DNA of 57,473 nucleotides, from positions 1-57,473 of the forward strand of contig SVHZ01000007.1 of NCBI GenBank assembly GCA_015055525.1. Reading direction: 5' to 3'. The DNA is from Clostridiales bacterium (GTDB lineage Bacteria; Bacillota; Clostridia; Christensenellales; Borkfalkiaceae). The position numbers were made by a program, and so were the translations under genes. The notes below the pieces were generated by a model that did no database searches, was not told the origin of the DNA, and saw only the letters and a list, made by a program, of their open reading frames with translations. Position 1 is the stretch's first letter, and each line of letters starts with the position of its first letter. Shown one piece after another: positions 16,245-24,679 of the stretch.

Positions 16245-17327
16245 ATGAAAATAATGTTTTATATCCCATCGCTTGGTTCCGGTGGCGCGGAAAGGGTTAT
16301 TTCAACTCTTGCAAATGAGTTTTCTAATTCTGGTAACGACGTTGTTATCGGTTTAATTAGAAACGATATTTGTTGTTATGAACTTAATAAAAACGTAGTT
16401 ACAACTTCATTAAATTGCGATGAAGATATGGGGTTTAATAGGATTAAAAGGGTTAAACTAAGAAGAAAAAAGATTAGAAATTTATATTTACAACATAAGC
16501 CGGACGTGGTAATTTCCTTCTTGGCAACGACTAATATTGACGTTTGTTTTGCGCTAAAGAACGAAAACGTTCCAGTAATTGTAAGCGAGAGAAATGATCC
16601 TAGCGTTGAGCCGAGATCAAAAATTAAAAAGATTATAAGAAAAATTGCGTATCTATATGCAAGCGGATTCGTTTTTCAAACTGAAGACGCAAAAAATTAT
16701 TTTTCTAAAAAAATTCAAAAAAAATCAACGGTAATTATAAATCCATTATACGCTAATTTACCAGACGTATTCAAAGGCGAAAGAGAAAATCGAATAGTTG
16801 CAGTCGGTAGGCTTAATTATCAAAAAAACTATCCGCTACTTATCGATGCGTATAGTGAAATAGTTAAAGAATTTCCAGATTATACTCTTGAAATTTATGG
16901 TAAAGGCGAGTTAGAACAAGAACTTCACGAATTAGTTGAAAGTAAACGTCTTAAAGGAAACGTAAATTTTAAGGGCTTTTGCAGCAACGTTCACGAAGAG
17001 ATAAAAAAGGCGTCTTTATTCGTTATGAGTTCCGATTTTGAGGGTATGCCAAACGCTTTACTCGAAGCGTTAGCGCTAGGGATTCCTTGCATATCAACCG
17101 ATTGCCCTTGTGGTGGTCCTAAAACGCTTATAAAAAACGGCGAAAACGGGTTGCTAGTTCCAATTAAAGATAAGGGAGCTTTAGTTAACGCGATAAAAAA
17201 GGTGTTGTCAGACAAAGTTTTTGCTGAAAATTTAGGTAATAATGCAACTAAAATTCGTGAGATAGCAAGCGTTGACGTTATAACGTCAAAATGGCTTGAA
17301 TATATTGAAAAAACAGTTAATAGGTGA
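16245..17327 (+). CDS. Glycosyltransferase family 4
   Basis: A 360-residue GT-B enzyme with the loop PSLGSGGAERVIS and donor site SDFEGMPNALLEALALG, then GGPKTLIKNGENG. It resembles GalNAc or GlcNAc transferases of the GtfA/PglH group, but the donor is not determinable here. The TGA stop overlaps GTG/TTG start candidates of the next gene, so the two are coupled. Confidence 0.85.
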   Translation: MKIMFYIPSLGSGGAERVISTLANEFSNSGNDVVIGLIRNDICCYELNKNVVTTSLNCDEDMGFNRIKRVKLRRKKIRNLYLQHKPDVVISFLATTNIDVCFALKNENVPVIVSERNDPSVEPRSKIKKIIRKIAYLYASGFVFQTEDAKNYFSKKIQKKSTVIINPLYANLPDVFKGERENRIVAVGRLNYQKNYPLLIDAYSEIVKEFPDYTLEIYGKGELEQELHELVESKRLKGNVNFKGFCSNVHEEIKKASLFVMSSDFEGMPNALLEALALGIPCISTDCPCGGPKTLIKNGENGLLVPIKDKGALVNAIKKVLSDKVFAENLGNNATKIREIASVDVITSKWLEYIEKTVNR

Positions 17328-17332
17328 TTAGT

Positions 17333-18244
17333 TTGAAAAAAATCATTAGGCTTATAAAAGATAGAAAATATAGATTTGGAGTTTTAAATTCTCGTGGTTT
17401 TTTAAGAGTTTTGCCAGATAAAGCATTTTTAAAGATGGCGTATAAAGCAAAACTTGGCAGAAAACTCAATCTTAAAAACCCACAAACGTTTAACGAAAAA
17501 CTTCAATGGCTTAAACTTTACGATAGAAACCCAAAGTATAATCAAATGGTAGATAAACATCTTGCAAAAGAGTATGTTGCAAGCGTTATAGGTGAAGAAT
17601 ATATAATTCCAACGCTTGGTGTTTGGGATAACGCTAACGAAATTGATTTTGATTCTCTTCCAAACGAATTTGTACTTAAATGTAATCATAATAGCGGAAA
17701 GGGGATGTGTATTTGCAAAGATAAGTCAAAACTTGATTTTGACGAAGTAAGGAAAAATCTTAACGATGGGCTTAAAGAAAATTATTATAAAAATTATCGC
17801 GAATGGCCGTACAAAGACGTTAACCGTAAAATAATCGCTGAAAAATATATGGTAGACGAGTCTGGCTATGAACTTAAAGATTATAAGTTTTTCTGTTTTG
17901 ACGGAGAAGTTAAGTATTTATTTATTGCAAAAGATAGGGAAAATAAAAACGTTGAAACTAAATTTGACTTTTTTGATGAAAACTTTAATCATCTTCCTAT
18001 AACCAACGGGCATCCTAATTCCGAACCGCCGTATTTTAAGCCTGATGGATTTGATAAAATGAAAGAACTTGCCTCTAAACTCTCTAAAGGCATACCTCAG
18101 TTAAGAGTTGATTTTTATAATATCAACGGTCAAATTTACTTTGGAGAACTTACCTTCTTCCATTGGAGTGGGCTTGTTCCTTTTGATCCGCCAAAGTATG
18201 ATAAAATTTTTGGTGATAATATAAAACTACCTAAAAATGGTTAA
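17333..18244 (+). CDS. TupA-like ATP-grasp protein
   Basis: A protein of about 303 residues with a TupA-like ATP-grasp fold, the family named after teichuronopeptide synthesis in alkaliphilic Bacillus. Conserved stretches are LNLKNPQTFNEKLQWLK, NEFVLKCNHNSGKG (nucleotide-binding loop), IIAEKYM, DYKFFCFDGEVKYLF and, near the end, RVDFY...GELTFF, which provide the acidic metal-binding residues. A TTG start at 17333 with AGGTGA five bases upstream is preferred to GTG 17324. Its nearest relative in the window is the C-terminal domain of the next gene, so the two arose by duplication. Reaction unproven: ATP-grasp enzymes usually join a carboxylate to an amine. Confidence 0.8.
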   Translation: MKKIIRLIKDRKYRFGVLNSRGFLRVLPDKAFLKMAYKAKLGRKLNLKNPQTFNEKLQWLKLYDRNPKYNQMVDKHLAKEYVASVIGEEYIIPTLGVWDNANEIDFDSLPNEFVLKCNHNSGKGMCICKDKSKLDFDEVRKNLNDGLKENYYKNYREWPYKDVNRKIIAEKYMVDESGYELKDYKFFCFDGEVKYLFIAKDRENKNVETKFDFFDENFNHLPITNGHPNSEPPYFKPDGFDKMKELASKLSKGIPQLRVDFYNINGQIYFGELTFFHWSGLVPFDPPKYDKIFGDNIKLPKNG

Positions 18245-18256
18245 CAAGGATGATAT

Positions 18257-20539
18257 ATGGAAAATACAAGCGTAAATAAAAGTAAATATGGGTTACTTGC
18301 AAAAAGCTATTTTTATTTTGGTATAATAGCGTTTTTTGTGATGATGTGCATAAATGTTTTTTCATCGTTTCAACTTCCTGCAATTTCCTTTTTGATAGTT
18401 TTTTTTACAGTTGCTCTTTTTTGCGATAGAAATGAACTTTTTGCGCTTATTGCGTGTTGCGTTCCATTTTCGGTTGCATTTCAATATAAGTTTGGAGTGC
18501 TTATTTGTTTAGCAATCTATTTCGTAAAATACTATAAAGATGTAAAATTCAGATGGCCAGTTATCATTTCATTTGGCGTATTGTGTGTATGGGAACTTTT
18601 GCACGTTATAATTGGCGGAGAATCTCTTTACGAATATTTAAGAGATTTTTGTGAACTTATACTTTGCGCTTTTATAGCACTTACTTCGCTTAAAAAGGTT
18701 GATTATATATTTATCATAAGAGTTTTCGTTATAACTTGTCTTTGTATGATGACACTTTTATTCGTTGAACAGTTAAGACAAAACGACTTTGTTTTTTCTG
18801 AAATTTTCCGTGGTAATTTCCGTTTTGGTTGGAATAGAGAAGAATCTAAAGGTGGTTTATTTGCGTTAATTTTTAATCCTAATACGCTAGGATTTATTTG
18901 TAATTTTTGTTTAGTGGGATTAGTTCAACTTATTACGTCAAAGCGTAGTAAAATAATAGATTACGTATTTATATTACCGCTTGTTTTATTTGGCGTAATG
19001 ACGATGTCAAGAGCCTTCCTTTTATGTTTAGCCGTTATCGTTTTAATGTTCTTATTTGCTGGCAAAATTCCCATTAAGAAAAAACTTATTAGAGCGGGAA
19101 TCGTTACTTTTATTGTTGCCGTAATAGGATTGATAGTAATATTATTAATGCCTAACGTAGTGGAAAGATTTATGGACCGTATCTTTAAGAGAGATGATAT
19201 TTCTAACGGAAGATTAGATCTTATTATTTTTTACACAAAGCATATTTTCTCATCTTTCAAAAACGCTGCGTTTGGTATAGGTCTTCAAAATCTTGCAGAT
19301 AAGTTAAGAACCCTCTACCCAGGCGCTTACGACGTGTGTCACAACGGTATTCAAGAAATAGTGATTGCTTGGGGTTTCCCAGGGCTTATAGCCTTTGGCA
19401 CGTTTATGTTCTATGTTCTTCGTAGGCGTTTAACCAAGAAGAGATTTTCTTTAGTAAGTTTTATGCCTATGATTTTAATACTTGTTTATATTCAACTTGG
19501 TCAATTTATTTCGTCCGGGCTTATTCTTATTATGTTTGCTTTATCCGTTATTAGCGCGAAGTACAATTTCTATTTTACTGAAAAAGATAACGTAGGCGAC
19601 GAGCAAACTATTGAAAATGAAAACGGTAATTCAATTATTTTTGACATAATTAAAAATCCGTCGAGAATAGTTACTTTTTTGGGTAGGTCGTTTGTGGGTA
19701 GACTAATAAGTGATAGATTATATCTTAAGCTTTTATATTTTACAAAATTCAAACGAAAACTTAACCTTAAAAACCCCAAAACTTTCAATGAAAAATTGCA
19801 ATGGTTAAAACTTAACAATAGAAAGGGTATTTATACCGTTATGGTTGATAAAGAAGAAGTCAAGGAATATGTTACCGATAAAATCGGGGAAAATTACGTT
19901 ATTCCTACTATTGGTGTTTGGGATAATGCCAATGATATTGATTTTGAAAAACTTCCTGAGGAGTTTGTTCTTAAATGTAATCATAACAGCGGTGGTTTAG
20001 TAATTTGCAAAGATAAGTCTAAACTCAACGTTAAAGAAGTTAGGGAAAAACTTAACGCTTGCCTTAAACGAAATTATTATTTACTTGCAAGAGAGTGGCC
20101 TTATAAAAACGTTATTCCAAAGATTATTGCGGAAAACTTAGTTAAGGATAAAAAGAGCGAATTTTTGCCAGTTTATAAAGTTATGTGCTTTAACGGAGAG
20201 CCGAAAATAATTCAAACTATTCAAAACGATAAGCAACCAAATGAAACGATTGATTATTTCAATACAAGTTGGGAATTACTAGACCTTAAACAAAATTTTG
20301 AAAACAGTGAAGTTCCTTTTGAAAAACCTATTTGCTTAGAAGAAATGTTAGATCTTTCAAGAAAGTTAGCAAAAAATCAACCGTTTATAAGAATTGACTG
20401 GTACGTTATCAATGGTAAACTTAAATTTAGTGAGTTTACTTTCTATTCGGATGCGGGTTTTGCTAAGTTTACTCCAGATGAATGGGATAAAAAACTTGGC
20501 TCATACATTAATTTAGGCATAGAAAAAGGTAACGATTAA
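18257..20539 (+). CDS. O-antigen polymerase/ligase fused to a TupA-like ATP-grasp domain
   Basis: A 760-residue protein in two parts. Residues 1 to about 435 are a polytopic Wzy/WaaL-like membrane domain (about eleven helices) with the large outer loop and the CHNGIQEIVIAWGFPGL motif typical of O-antigen polymerases and ligases. After an acidic linker (about 436-460), residues 465-760 form a cytoplasmic TupA-like ATP-grasp domain (LNLKNPKTFNEKLQWLK, EEFVLKCNHNSGG, RIDWY...FSEFTFY). There is no stop or frame change between the parts. The ATP-grasp loop is one residue shorter than in the stand-alone paralogue just upstream. The fusion suggests that polymerisation or transfer is tied to modification of the glycan, possibly by an amino acid. 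Confidence 0.85.
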   Translation: MENTSVNKSKYGLLAKSYFYFGIIAFFVMMCINVFSSFQLPAISFLIVFFTVALFCDRNELFALIACCVPFSVAFQYKFGVLICLAIYFVKYYKDVKFRWPVIISFGVLCVWELLHVIIGGESLYEYLRDFCELILCAFIALTSLKKVDYIFIIRVFVITCLCMMTLLFVEQLRQNDFVFSEIFRGNFRFGWNREESKGGLFALIFNPNTLGFICNFCLVGLVQLITSKRSKIIDYVFILPLVLFGVMTMSRAFLLCLAVIVLMFLFAGKIPIKKKLIRAGIVTFIVAVIGLIVILLMPNVVERFMDRIFKRDDISNGRLDLIIFYTKHIFSSFKNAAFGIGLQNLADKLRTLYPGAYDVCHNGIQEIVIAWGFPGLIAFGTFMFYVLRRRLTKKRFSLVSFMPMILILVYIQLGQFISSGLILIMFALSVISAKYNFYFTEKDNVGDEQTIENENGNSIIFDIIKNPSRIVTFLGRSFVGRLISDRLYLKLLYFTKFKRKLNLKNPKTFNEKLQWLKLNNRKGIYTVMVDKEEVKEYVTDKIGENYVIPTIGVWDNANDIDFEKLPEEFVLKCNHNSGGLVICKDKSKLNVKEVREKLNACLKRNYYLLAREWPYKNVIPKIIAENLVKDKKSEFLPVYKVMCFNGEPKIIQTIQNDKQPNETIDYFNTSWELLDLKQNFENSEVPFEKPICLEEMLDLSRKLAKNQPFIRIDWYVINGKLKFSEFTFYSDAGFAKFTPDEWDKKLGSYINLGIEKGND

Positions 20540-20540
20540 A

Positions 20541-21998
20541 ATGGAAAATAAAAAAGTTGTTTCTTCTCTTGCTTTTAAGATGGCAGAGCAGTTTTCCGTC
20601 AAAGGTATAGGGCTTATCATAAGCATTGTTTTGGCGAGAATTTTATCGCCTGATGATTTTGGGCAACTTGCAATACTAACAGTATTTATAAACTTATCTT
20701 TGAACCTTATTCAAAGTGGGTTTGGTAGCGCTCTCGTTCAAACGAAGGAACTTGGAAAGTACGATTATTCAACGGCGTTTTATATCAACCTTGCAATATC
20801 TTTTGCAATGGTTGTTATATTGTTTGTTTTAGCCCCGCTTATTAGTAAATTTTATAACTCAAACGGGCTTGTTGCACCGCTTAGATTTTATTCAATATCG
20901 CTTTTATTTGGTGCTTTCAACTCAATTCAAACGGCTAAACTTCAAAGGGAAATGAAATTTAGAGCGTCAATGTTTGCAAGGCTTACCGCAACGCTTTTAT
21001 CAGGCGGTATAGGTATAGCGCTTGCTTATTTTGGCTACGGTCTTTGGGCGCTTGTTATCTATAACTTTTCTTATATAGTTTTATCGAGTATAACTATGTT
21101 TTTCGTTTGCCGTTGGCTCCCTAGGTTTGAATTTTCAAAAGAAAGGGCAAAAGTTTTATGGGGCTTTGGCTGGAAAATGCTCGTTTCGAGTTTTTTATGC
21201 TCAATATACGCAGATATTAAATCCTTAATTATTGGTAAAAAATATTCAACTGATGACTTGGGTTACTATAATCGTGGCGATCAGTTTCCGTATATTATTT
21301 CAAACACGATCGACACGGCAATTCAATCGGTAATGTTTCCCGTTCTTTCTAAAATTCAAGACCAAAAGGAAAAATTACGCGAAACCTTAAAAAAATCCAT
21401 ATCAATGGGTTCGTTATTTATATTTCCGGTAATGATAGGGCTTTTAGTCGTTGCTAAACCGTTAACTATTATTTTGTTAACTGAAAAGTGGTTGCCTTCA
21501 GTTCCTTATATGCAACTTTTATGCTTAGCGCATATGACCATTAGTTTGAATTCGGCAAACCTTACGGTAATAAAATCTATGGGTAGAAGCGACGTGTATA
21601 TGAAACTTGAAATCATAAGGCGAATAATTATGATTGCAATATTATTAGTTACCGTTTTTGCGTTCAATTCAGTAATGGCTATTGTTATTGGTTACGTAAT
21701 ATCGCTTTGGCTTGACGTTATAATTATTTCAATTCCCGTAAAAAAACTTTTGGGATTGGGTGCAATTTCTCAATTTAGGCTTATTTGGAAAATAGTATTA
21801 TCCGTTATAATAATGGCAGTTGCAACGTATTTTGTCGGTTTAATTTCGCTTCCCGTGTGGTTAACTTTAATAATTCAAATTATAGTTGGCATAACTTCTT
21901 ACGTTCTTTGTTGCTTGCTCTTTAGGGAAAAGAATTTCTTGGAAATTCTAGGCATCATTAAAAAATTATTTAATAAAAAATCTATAAAAGAGAATTAA
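20541..21998 (+). CDS. wzx: Wzx-type polysaccharide flippase (MOP superfamily)
   Basis: A 485-residue protein with about 12-14 membrane helices, opening KMAEQFSVKGIGLIISIVLA and ARILSPDDFGQLAILTVF, the signature of PST/Wzx exporters that flip lipid-linked repeat units outward. It begins 1 base after the polymerase-fusion gene, matching a Wzx/Wzy-dependent pathway. Length and topology are normal. Confidence 0.9.
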   Translation: MENKKVVSSLAFKMAEQFSVKGIGLIISIVLARILSPDDFGQLAILTVFINLSLNLIQSGFGSALVQTKELGKYDYSTAFYINLAISFAMVVILFVLAPLISKFYNSNGLVAPLRFYSISLLFGAFNSIQTAKLQREMKFRASMFARLTATLLSGGIGIALAYFGYGLWALVIYNFSYIVLSSITMFFVCRWLPRFEFSKERAKVLWGFGWKMLVSSFLCSIYADIKSLIIGKKYSTDDLGYYNRGDQFPYIISNTIDTAIQSVMFPVLSKIQDQKEKLRETLKKSISMGSLFIFPVMIGLLVVAKPLTIILLTEKWLPSVPYMQLLCLAHMTISLNSANLTVIKSMGRSDVYMKLEIIRRIIMIAILLVTVFAFNSVMAIVIGYVISLWLDVIIISIPVKKLLGLGAISQFRLIWKIVLSVIIMAVATYFVGLISLPVWLTLIIQIIVGITSYVLCCLLFREKNFLEILGIIKKLFNKKSIKEN

Positions 21999-22000
21999 TA

Positions 22001-23182
22001 ATGAATTGTGTTAAAGAATTTGAAAATATCTATAAAAAAGAGCCCGAAGGCGTAACCTTTTGTTCGTATAGAGTATGTCCGTTAGGAGCGCATATCGACC
22101 ACCAACTCGGTAAAGTTACGGGGCTTGCAATAGATAAAGGCGTTTATATTGCTTACACGCCAACTAATAACGGTATCGTTGAACTTTCATCACTTCAATT
22201 TGAAGGGCGTATTCAATTCCATTTGCATTTCGTTTCTAAAGAAAAACAATGCGATTGGGCGGATTATTTGCGTGGGGCAACGATTGCGTTATCTAAAAAA
22301 TATCACTTAAACGTTGGTGTTCACGCTGTTATTGAAGGAACTCTTCCAATAGGCGGTCTTTCTTCTTCCGCAGCGGTAACGATAGCGTTTATAACCGCGC
22401 TTTGCAAGGTTAACAATATTATGCCAACTAATCAAGAGCTCATTGCTCTTGCTATGGAGGCGGAAAATCGTTACGTTGGCGTTTCTTGTGGAAAACTCGA
22501 CCAGTCTTGCGAAATTCTATCTAAAAAAGATCACCTTTTATATCTAGATACGCTTGACGATACTTACGAACTTATTCCCACCCATAAGGATATGAAGCCT
22601 TATAAACTTGCAATATTCTTTTCCGGGCTTGAACGCTCGCTCGTTGGCAGTAAGTATAACTCTAGAATAGACGAGTGTAGATCAACCGCTTACGCTCTTA
22701 AATCTTTTATTGGGGAAGAGTGTGGTAAAGTTTCTGAAACTCAATTGAGAGACGTTCCTAGGGAAGTTTTCGATAAGTATAAAAATAAACTCCCTGAAGT
22801 TTGGGTTAAACGCGCGGAGCACTATTATTCTGAATACGATAGGGTTGAGGCTGGCGCTGAGGCTTGGAGACGCGGAGATCTTGAAGCGTTTGGCAAACTC
22901 TGTTTTGAGAGCGGTTATTCTTCGATATATAATTGGGAAACGGGTTGCCCGGAACTTATAGAACTTTATAATATTTTAACTAAAACTGACGGTGTTTACG
23001 GCGGTAGATTTAGCGGAGCGGGATTCAAAGGTTGTTCTATGGCAATAATTGATCCGAGCATGGAAGAATACGTTATAAAAACTGTTAGTGACAAATATCT
23101 TAAAGCGTTTCCGCACCTTAAAGGCAAATATTCGTTCAGTATTTGCGAAAGCGCAGACGGTGTTAGCATAGGAAAAATATAA
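22001..23182 (+). CDS. GHMP sugar kinase, galacturonokinase-like
   Basis: A 393-residue GHMP kinase. The substrate loop is RVCPLGAHIDHQ (R24-Q35), where galactokinases normally have RxNLIGEHTDY; the CPLGAHIDHQ version is the one I know from plant galacturonokinases. The ATP loop PIGGLSSSAAVT (about 116-127) and the late RFSGAGFKGCS complete the three GHMP motifs. The expected reaction is phosphorylation of galactose or galacturonate at C1. The following nucleotidyltransferase could then activate the product for the surface polymer. Specificity by motif is suggestive, not proven. Confidence 0.78.
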   Translation: MNCVKEFENIYKKEPEGVTFCSYRVCPLGAHIDHQLGKVTGLAIDKGVYIAYTPTNNGIVELSSLQFEGRIQFHLHFVSKEKQCDWADYLRGATIALSKKYHLNVGVHAVIEGTLPIGGLSSSAAVTIAFITALCKVNNIMPTNQELIALAMEAENRYVGVSCGKLDQSCEILSKKDHLLYLDTLDDTYELIPTHKDMKPYKLAIFFSGLERSLVGSKYNSRIDECRSTAYALKSFIGEECGKVSETQLRDVPREVFDKYKNKLPEVWVKRAEHYYSEYDRVEAGAEAWRRGDLEAFGKLCFESGYSSIYNWETGCPELIELYNILTKTDGVYGGRFSGAGFKGCSMAIIDPSMEEYVIKTVSDKYLKAFPHLKGKYSFSICESADGVSIGKI

Positions 23183-23210
23183 AGTATAAATTTGAAATTT
23201 TGGGGTCGTT

Positions 23211-23948
23211 ATGAAATGTTTATTACTTGCAGCGGGATATGCTACTAGGCTTTATCCGCTTACTGAAAATTTTCCTAAATCTTTACTTGAAGTTAAGGGG
23301 AAAACTATTCTTGATTGGCTTGTTGACGATTTGGATAAATGTGGTAAAATTGACGAATATATCGTAATTTCCAATCATAAATTTTACAATTCGTTTTTAG
23401 ATTGGGCAAAGACGAAAGATTTAAGTGTTAAAGTTATTGATGATGGAACTTCATCTAACGAAACTCGTCTTGGAGCAGTTAAAGACGTTGAGTTTGCAAT
23501 CAGTTCTTTAGGTATAGACGATGACGTTTTAGTCCTTGCAAGCGATAACGTTTTAGACTTTTCTCTTTGTAGTTTTATAAACTACGCTGAAGATAAAAAA
23601 GCGTCTTGCGTAATGCGTTATTATGAAGGGGAAACTAAAAAACTTTCAAAAAGTGGCGTTTTAACTATCGATGATAACGATAAAGTTATTTCTATGCAAG
23701 AAAAGCCTGAAAAACCTGAAACTAATTGGTGTTGCCCACCTTTTTATTTCTTTACGAGAGATGACGCTAAAAAAATTCCGCTTGCAATAGAAAGCGGTTG
23801 CAAGACGGATGCTCCTGGTAGTTTTATCTCTTGGCTTTGTAAAAACTCTACCGTTTACGCAATGCAAATGCCCGGTAGCCGTTATGACATTGGTAATTTA
23901 GAAAGTTACGAGAAGGTTAAAGCGGAATATAGCGGTATAACAAAGTAA
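23211..23948 (+). CDS. Sugar-1-phosphate nucleotidyltransferase
   Basis: A 245-residue Rossmann-type NTP transferase. The N-terminal CLLLAAGYATRLYPLTENFPK is the nucleotide-binding signature, VLASDNVLDF holds the metal Asp, and EKPEKP is the later conserved lysine region. It has no left-handed beta-helix acyltransferase domain, so it is the short RmlA/GlmU-N-like form. It stands last in the locus, 28 bases after the GHMP kinase, which suggests the pair makes a nucleotide sugar by salvage. The base (UTP, dTTP) and sugar are unknown. Confidence 0.82.
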   Translation: MKCLLLAAGYATRLYPLTENFPKSLLEVKGKTILDWLVDDLDKCGKIDEYIVISNHKFYNSFLDWAKTKDLSVKVIDDGTSSNETRLGAVKDVEFAISSLGIDDDVLVLASDNVLDFSLCSFINYAEDKKASCVMRYYEGETKKLSKSGVLTIDDNDKVISMQEKPEKPETNWCCPPFYFFTRDDAKKIPLAIESGCKTDAPGSFISWLCKNSTVYAMQMPGSRYDIGNLESYEKVKAEYSGITK

Positions 23949-23975
23949 AATATTAAAAATAATACTGTTATTTAC

Positions 23976-24004
23976 TTGAAAAATTTTATATTTATTGTTA
24001 TACT
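23976..24004 (+). promoter_or_regulatory. Promoter of tRNA-Thr
   Basis: TTGAAA (23976-23981), 17 bases, TATACT (23999-24004), 36 bases before the tRNA. Confidence 0.7.
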
Positions 24005-24039
24005 GTTATAGTAATAATTGTTTGCGTAAGCAAACTTTT

Positions 24040-24115
24040 GCTGGTGTGGCTCAGTCGGTAGAGCAGCTGATTCGTAATCAGCAGGTCGTCAGTTCAAGTC
24101 TGATCACCAGCTCCA
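24040..24115 (+). tRNA. tRNA-Thr (anticodon CGT)
   Basis: 76 bases with encoded CCA. Acceptor GCTGGTG pairs with CACCAGC. The anticodon loop TTCGTAA gives CGT (threonine, reads ACG), and the T-arm is CAGTTCAAGTCTG. It is the intact parent of two decayed copies downstream. Confidence 0.96.
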
Positions 24116-24116
24116 T

Positions 24117-24146
24117 TTCCCCCAGTTTTACTGGGGGAATTGTTTT
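24117..24146 (+). terminator. Terminator after tRNA-Thr
   Basis: Stem TTCCCCCAG / CTGGGGGAA with loop TTTTA, followed by TTGTTTT. The same hairpin recurs after the first decayed copy (24286 onward). Confidence 0.8.
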
Positions 24147-24284
24147 ATAAAAATAATATAAGGGAATTGATTACGAATAATTTTGCTATGCAAAATAGCT
24201 GATTCGTAATTTGGCGTAACCGCCAACACGTTCGCTTCGCTCGGTTACAGCAGGTCGTCAGTTCAAGTCTGATCACCAGCTCCA
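24147..24284 (+). repeat. Decayed tRNA-Thr copy 1 with a palindromic insert
   Basis: 24197-24210 repeats the anticodon segment AGCTGATTCGTAAT and 24248-24284 repeats the 3' half of tRNA-Thr through CCA without a change, but a 37-base insert (24211-24247) sits in the anticodon arm. The insert has hairpin TTGGCG/CGCCAA and paired TAACCG/CGGTTA. The 5' half of the tRNA is replaced by an AT-rich palindrome that includes the inverse of the anticodon stem (GATTACGAAT). It cannot form a tRNA. It is part of the 564-base gene-free stretch 24116-24679. Confidence 0.85.
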
Positions 24285-24511
24285 TTTCCCCCAGTTTTAC
24301 TGGGGGGGAATTGTTTTATAAAAATAACATAGGGGAATTGATTACGAATAATTTTGCTACGCAAAACAGCTGATTCGTAATTTGGCGTAACCGCCAACAC
24401 GTTCGCTTCGCTCGGTTACAGCAGGTCGCAGGTTTTGCCCTTAGCAGGGCGCAATCCTTTTGTCCTTGCGGACATTTCCCTTCCTAAGGGAATTCCCAGT
24501 CACCAGATCCA
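24285..24511 (+). repeat. Decayed tRNA-Thr copy 2 with two inserts
   Basis: The 169-base unit is repeated from 24285, again with the same 37-base insert (24382-24418). In addition the T-arm is split by a second insert made of small palindromes (GCCCTTAGCAGGGC, TGTCCTTGCGGACA, TTCCCTTCCTAAGGGAA) before the tRNA-like end CACCAGATCCA (to 24511). It is followed by its own hairpin terminator. The order of copies suggests repeated duplication followed by insertion. Confidence 0.8.
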
Positions 24512-24512
24512 A

Positions 24513-24546
24513 AATTCCCCCAGAAACTCTGGGGGAATTATTTTAT
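24513..24546 (+). terminator. Terminator-like hairpin after decayed copy 2
   Basis: Stem AATTCCCCCAGA / TCTGGGGGAATT followed by ATTTTAT. Probably inherited with the duplicated tRNA-Thr unit. Confidence 0.6.
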
Positions 24547-24605
24547 AAAAATATAATAGTTAATAATTGTAAGCAATATTTCATTAGTGAATAAATTTAT
24601 AGTTA

Positions 24606-24634
24606 TTGCAATTTGAAGAAAAATGCTTTATAAT
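24606..24634 (+). promoter_or_regulatory. Promoter for the metallophosphoesterase gene
   Basis: TTGCAA (24606-24611), 17 bases, TATAAT (24629-24634), 45 bases before the start codon. Confidence 0.7.
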
Positions 24635-24679
24635 AGCGTTGTAAAGCGTAAACTTCTATTGCGAAAATTAAGGTGATAT

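Noticed and set aside
24211-24247. 37-base insert in the anticodon arm as a self-splicing tRNA intron
   Set aside because: It is far too short for a group I intron, the 5' tRNA half is missing in those copies, and the intact tRNA-Thr has no insert.
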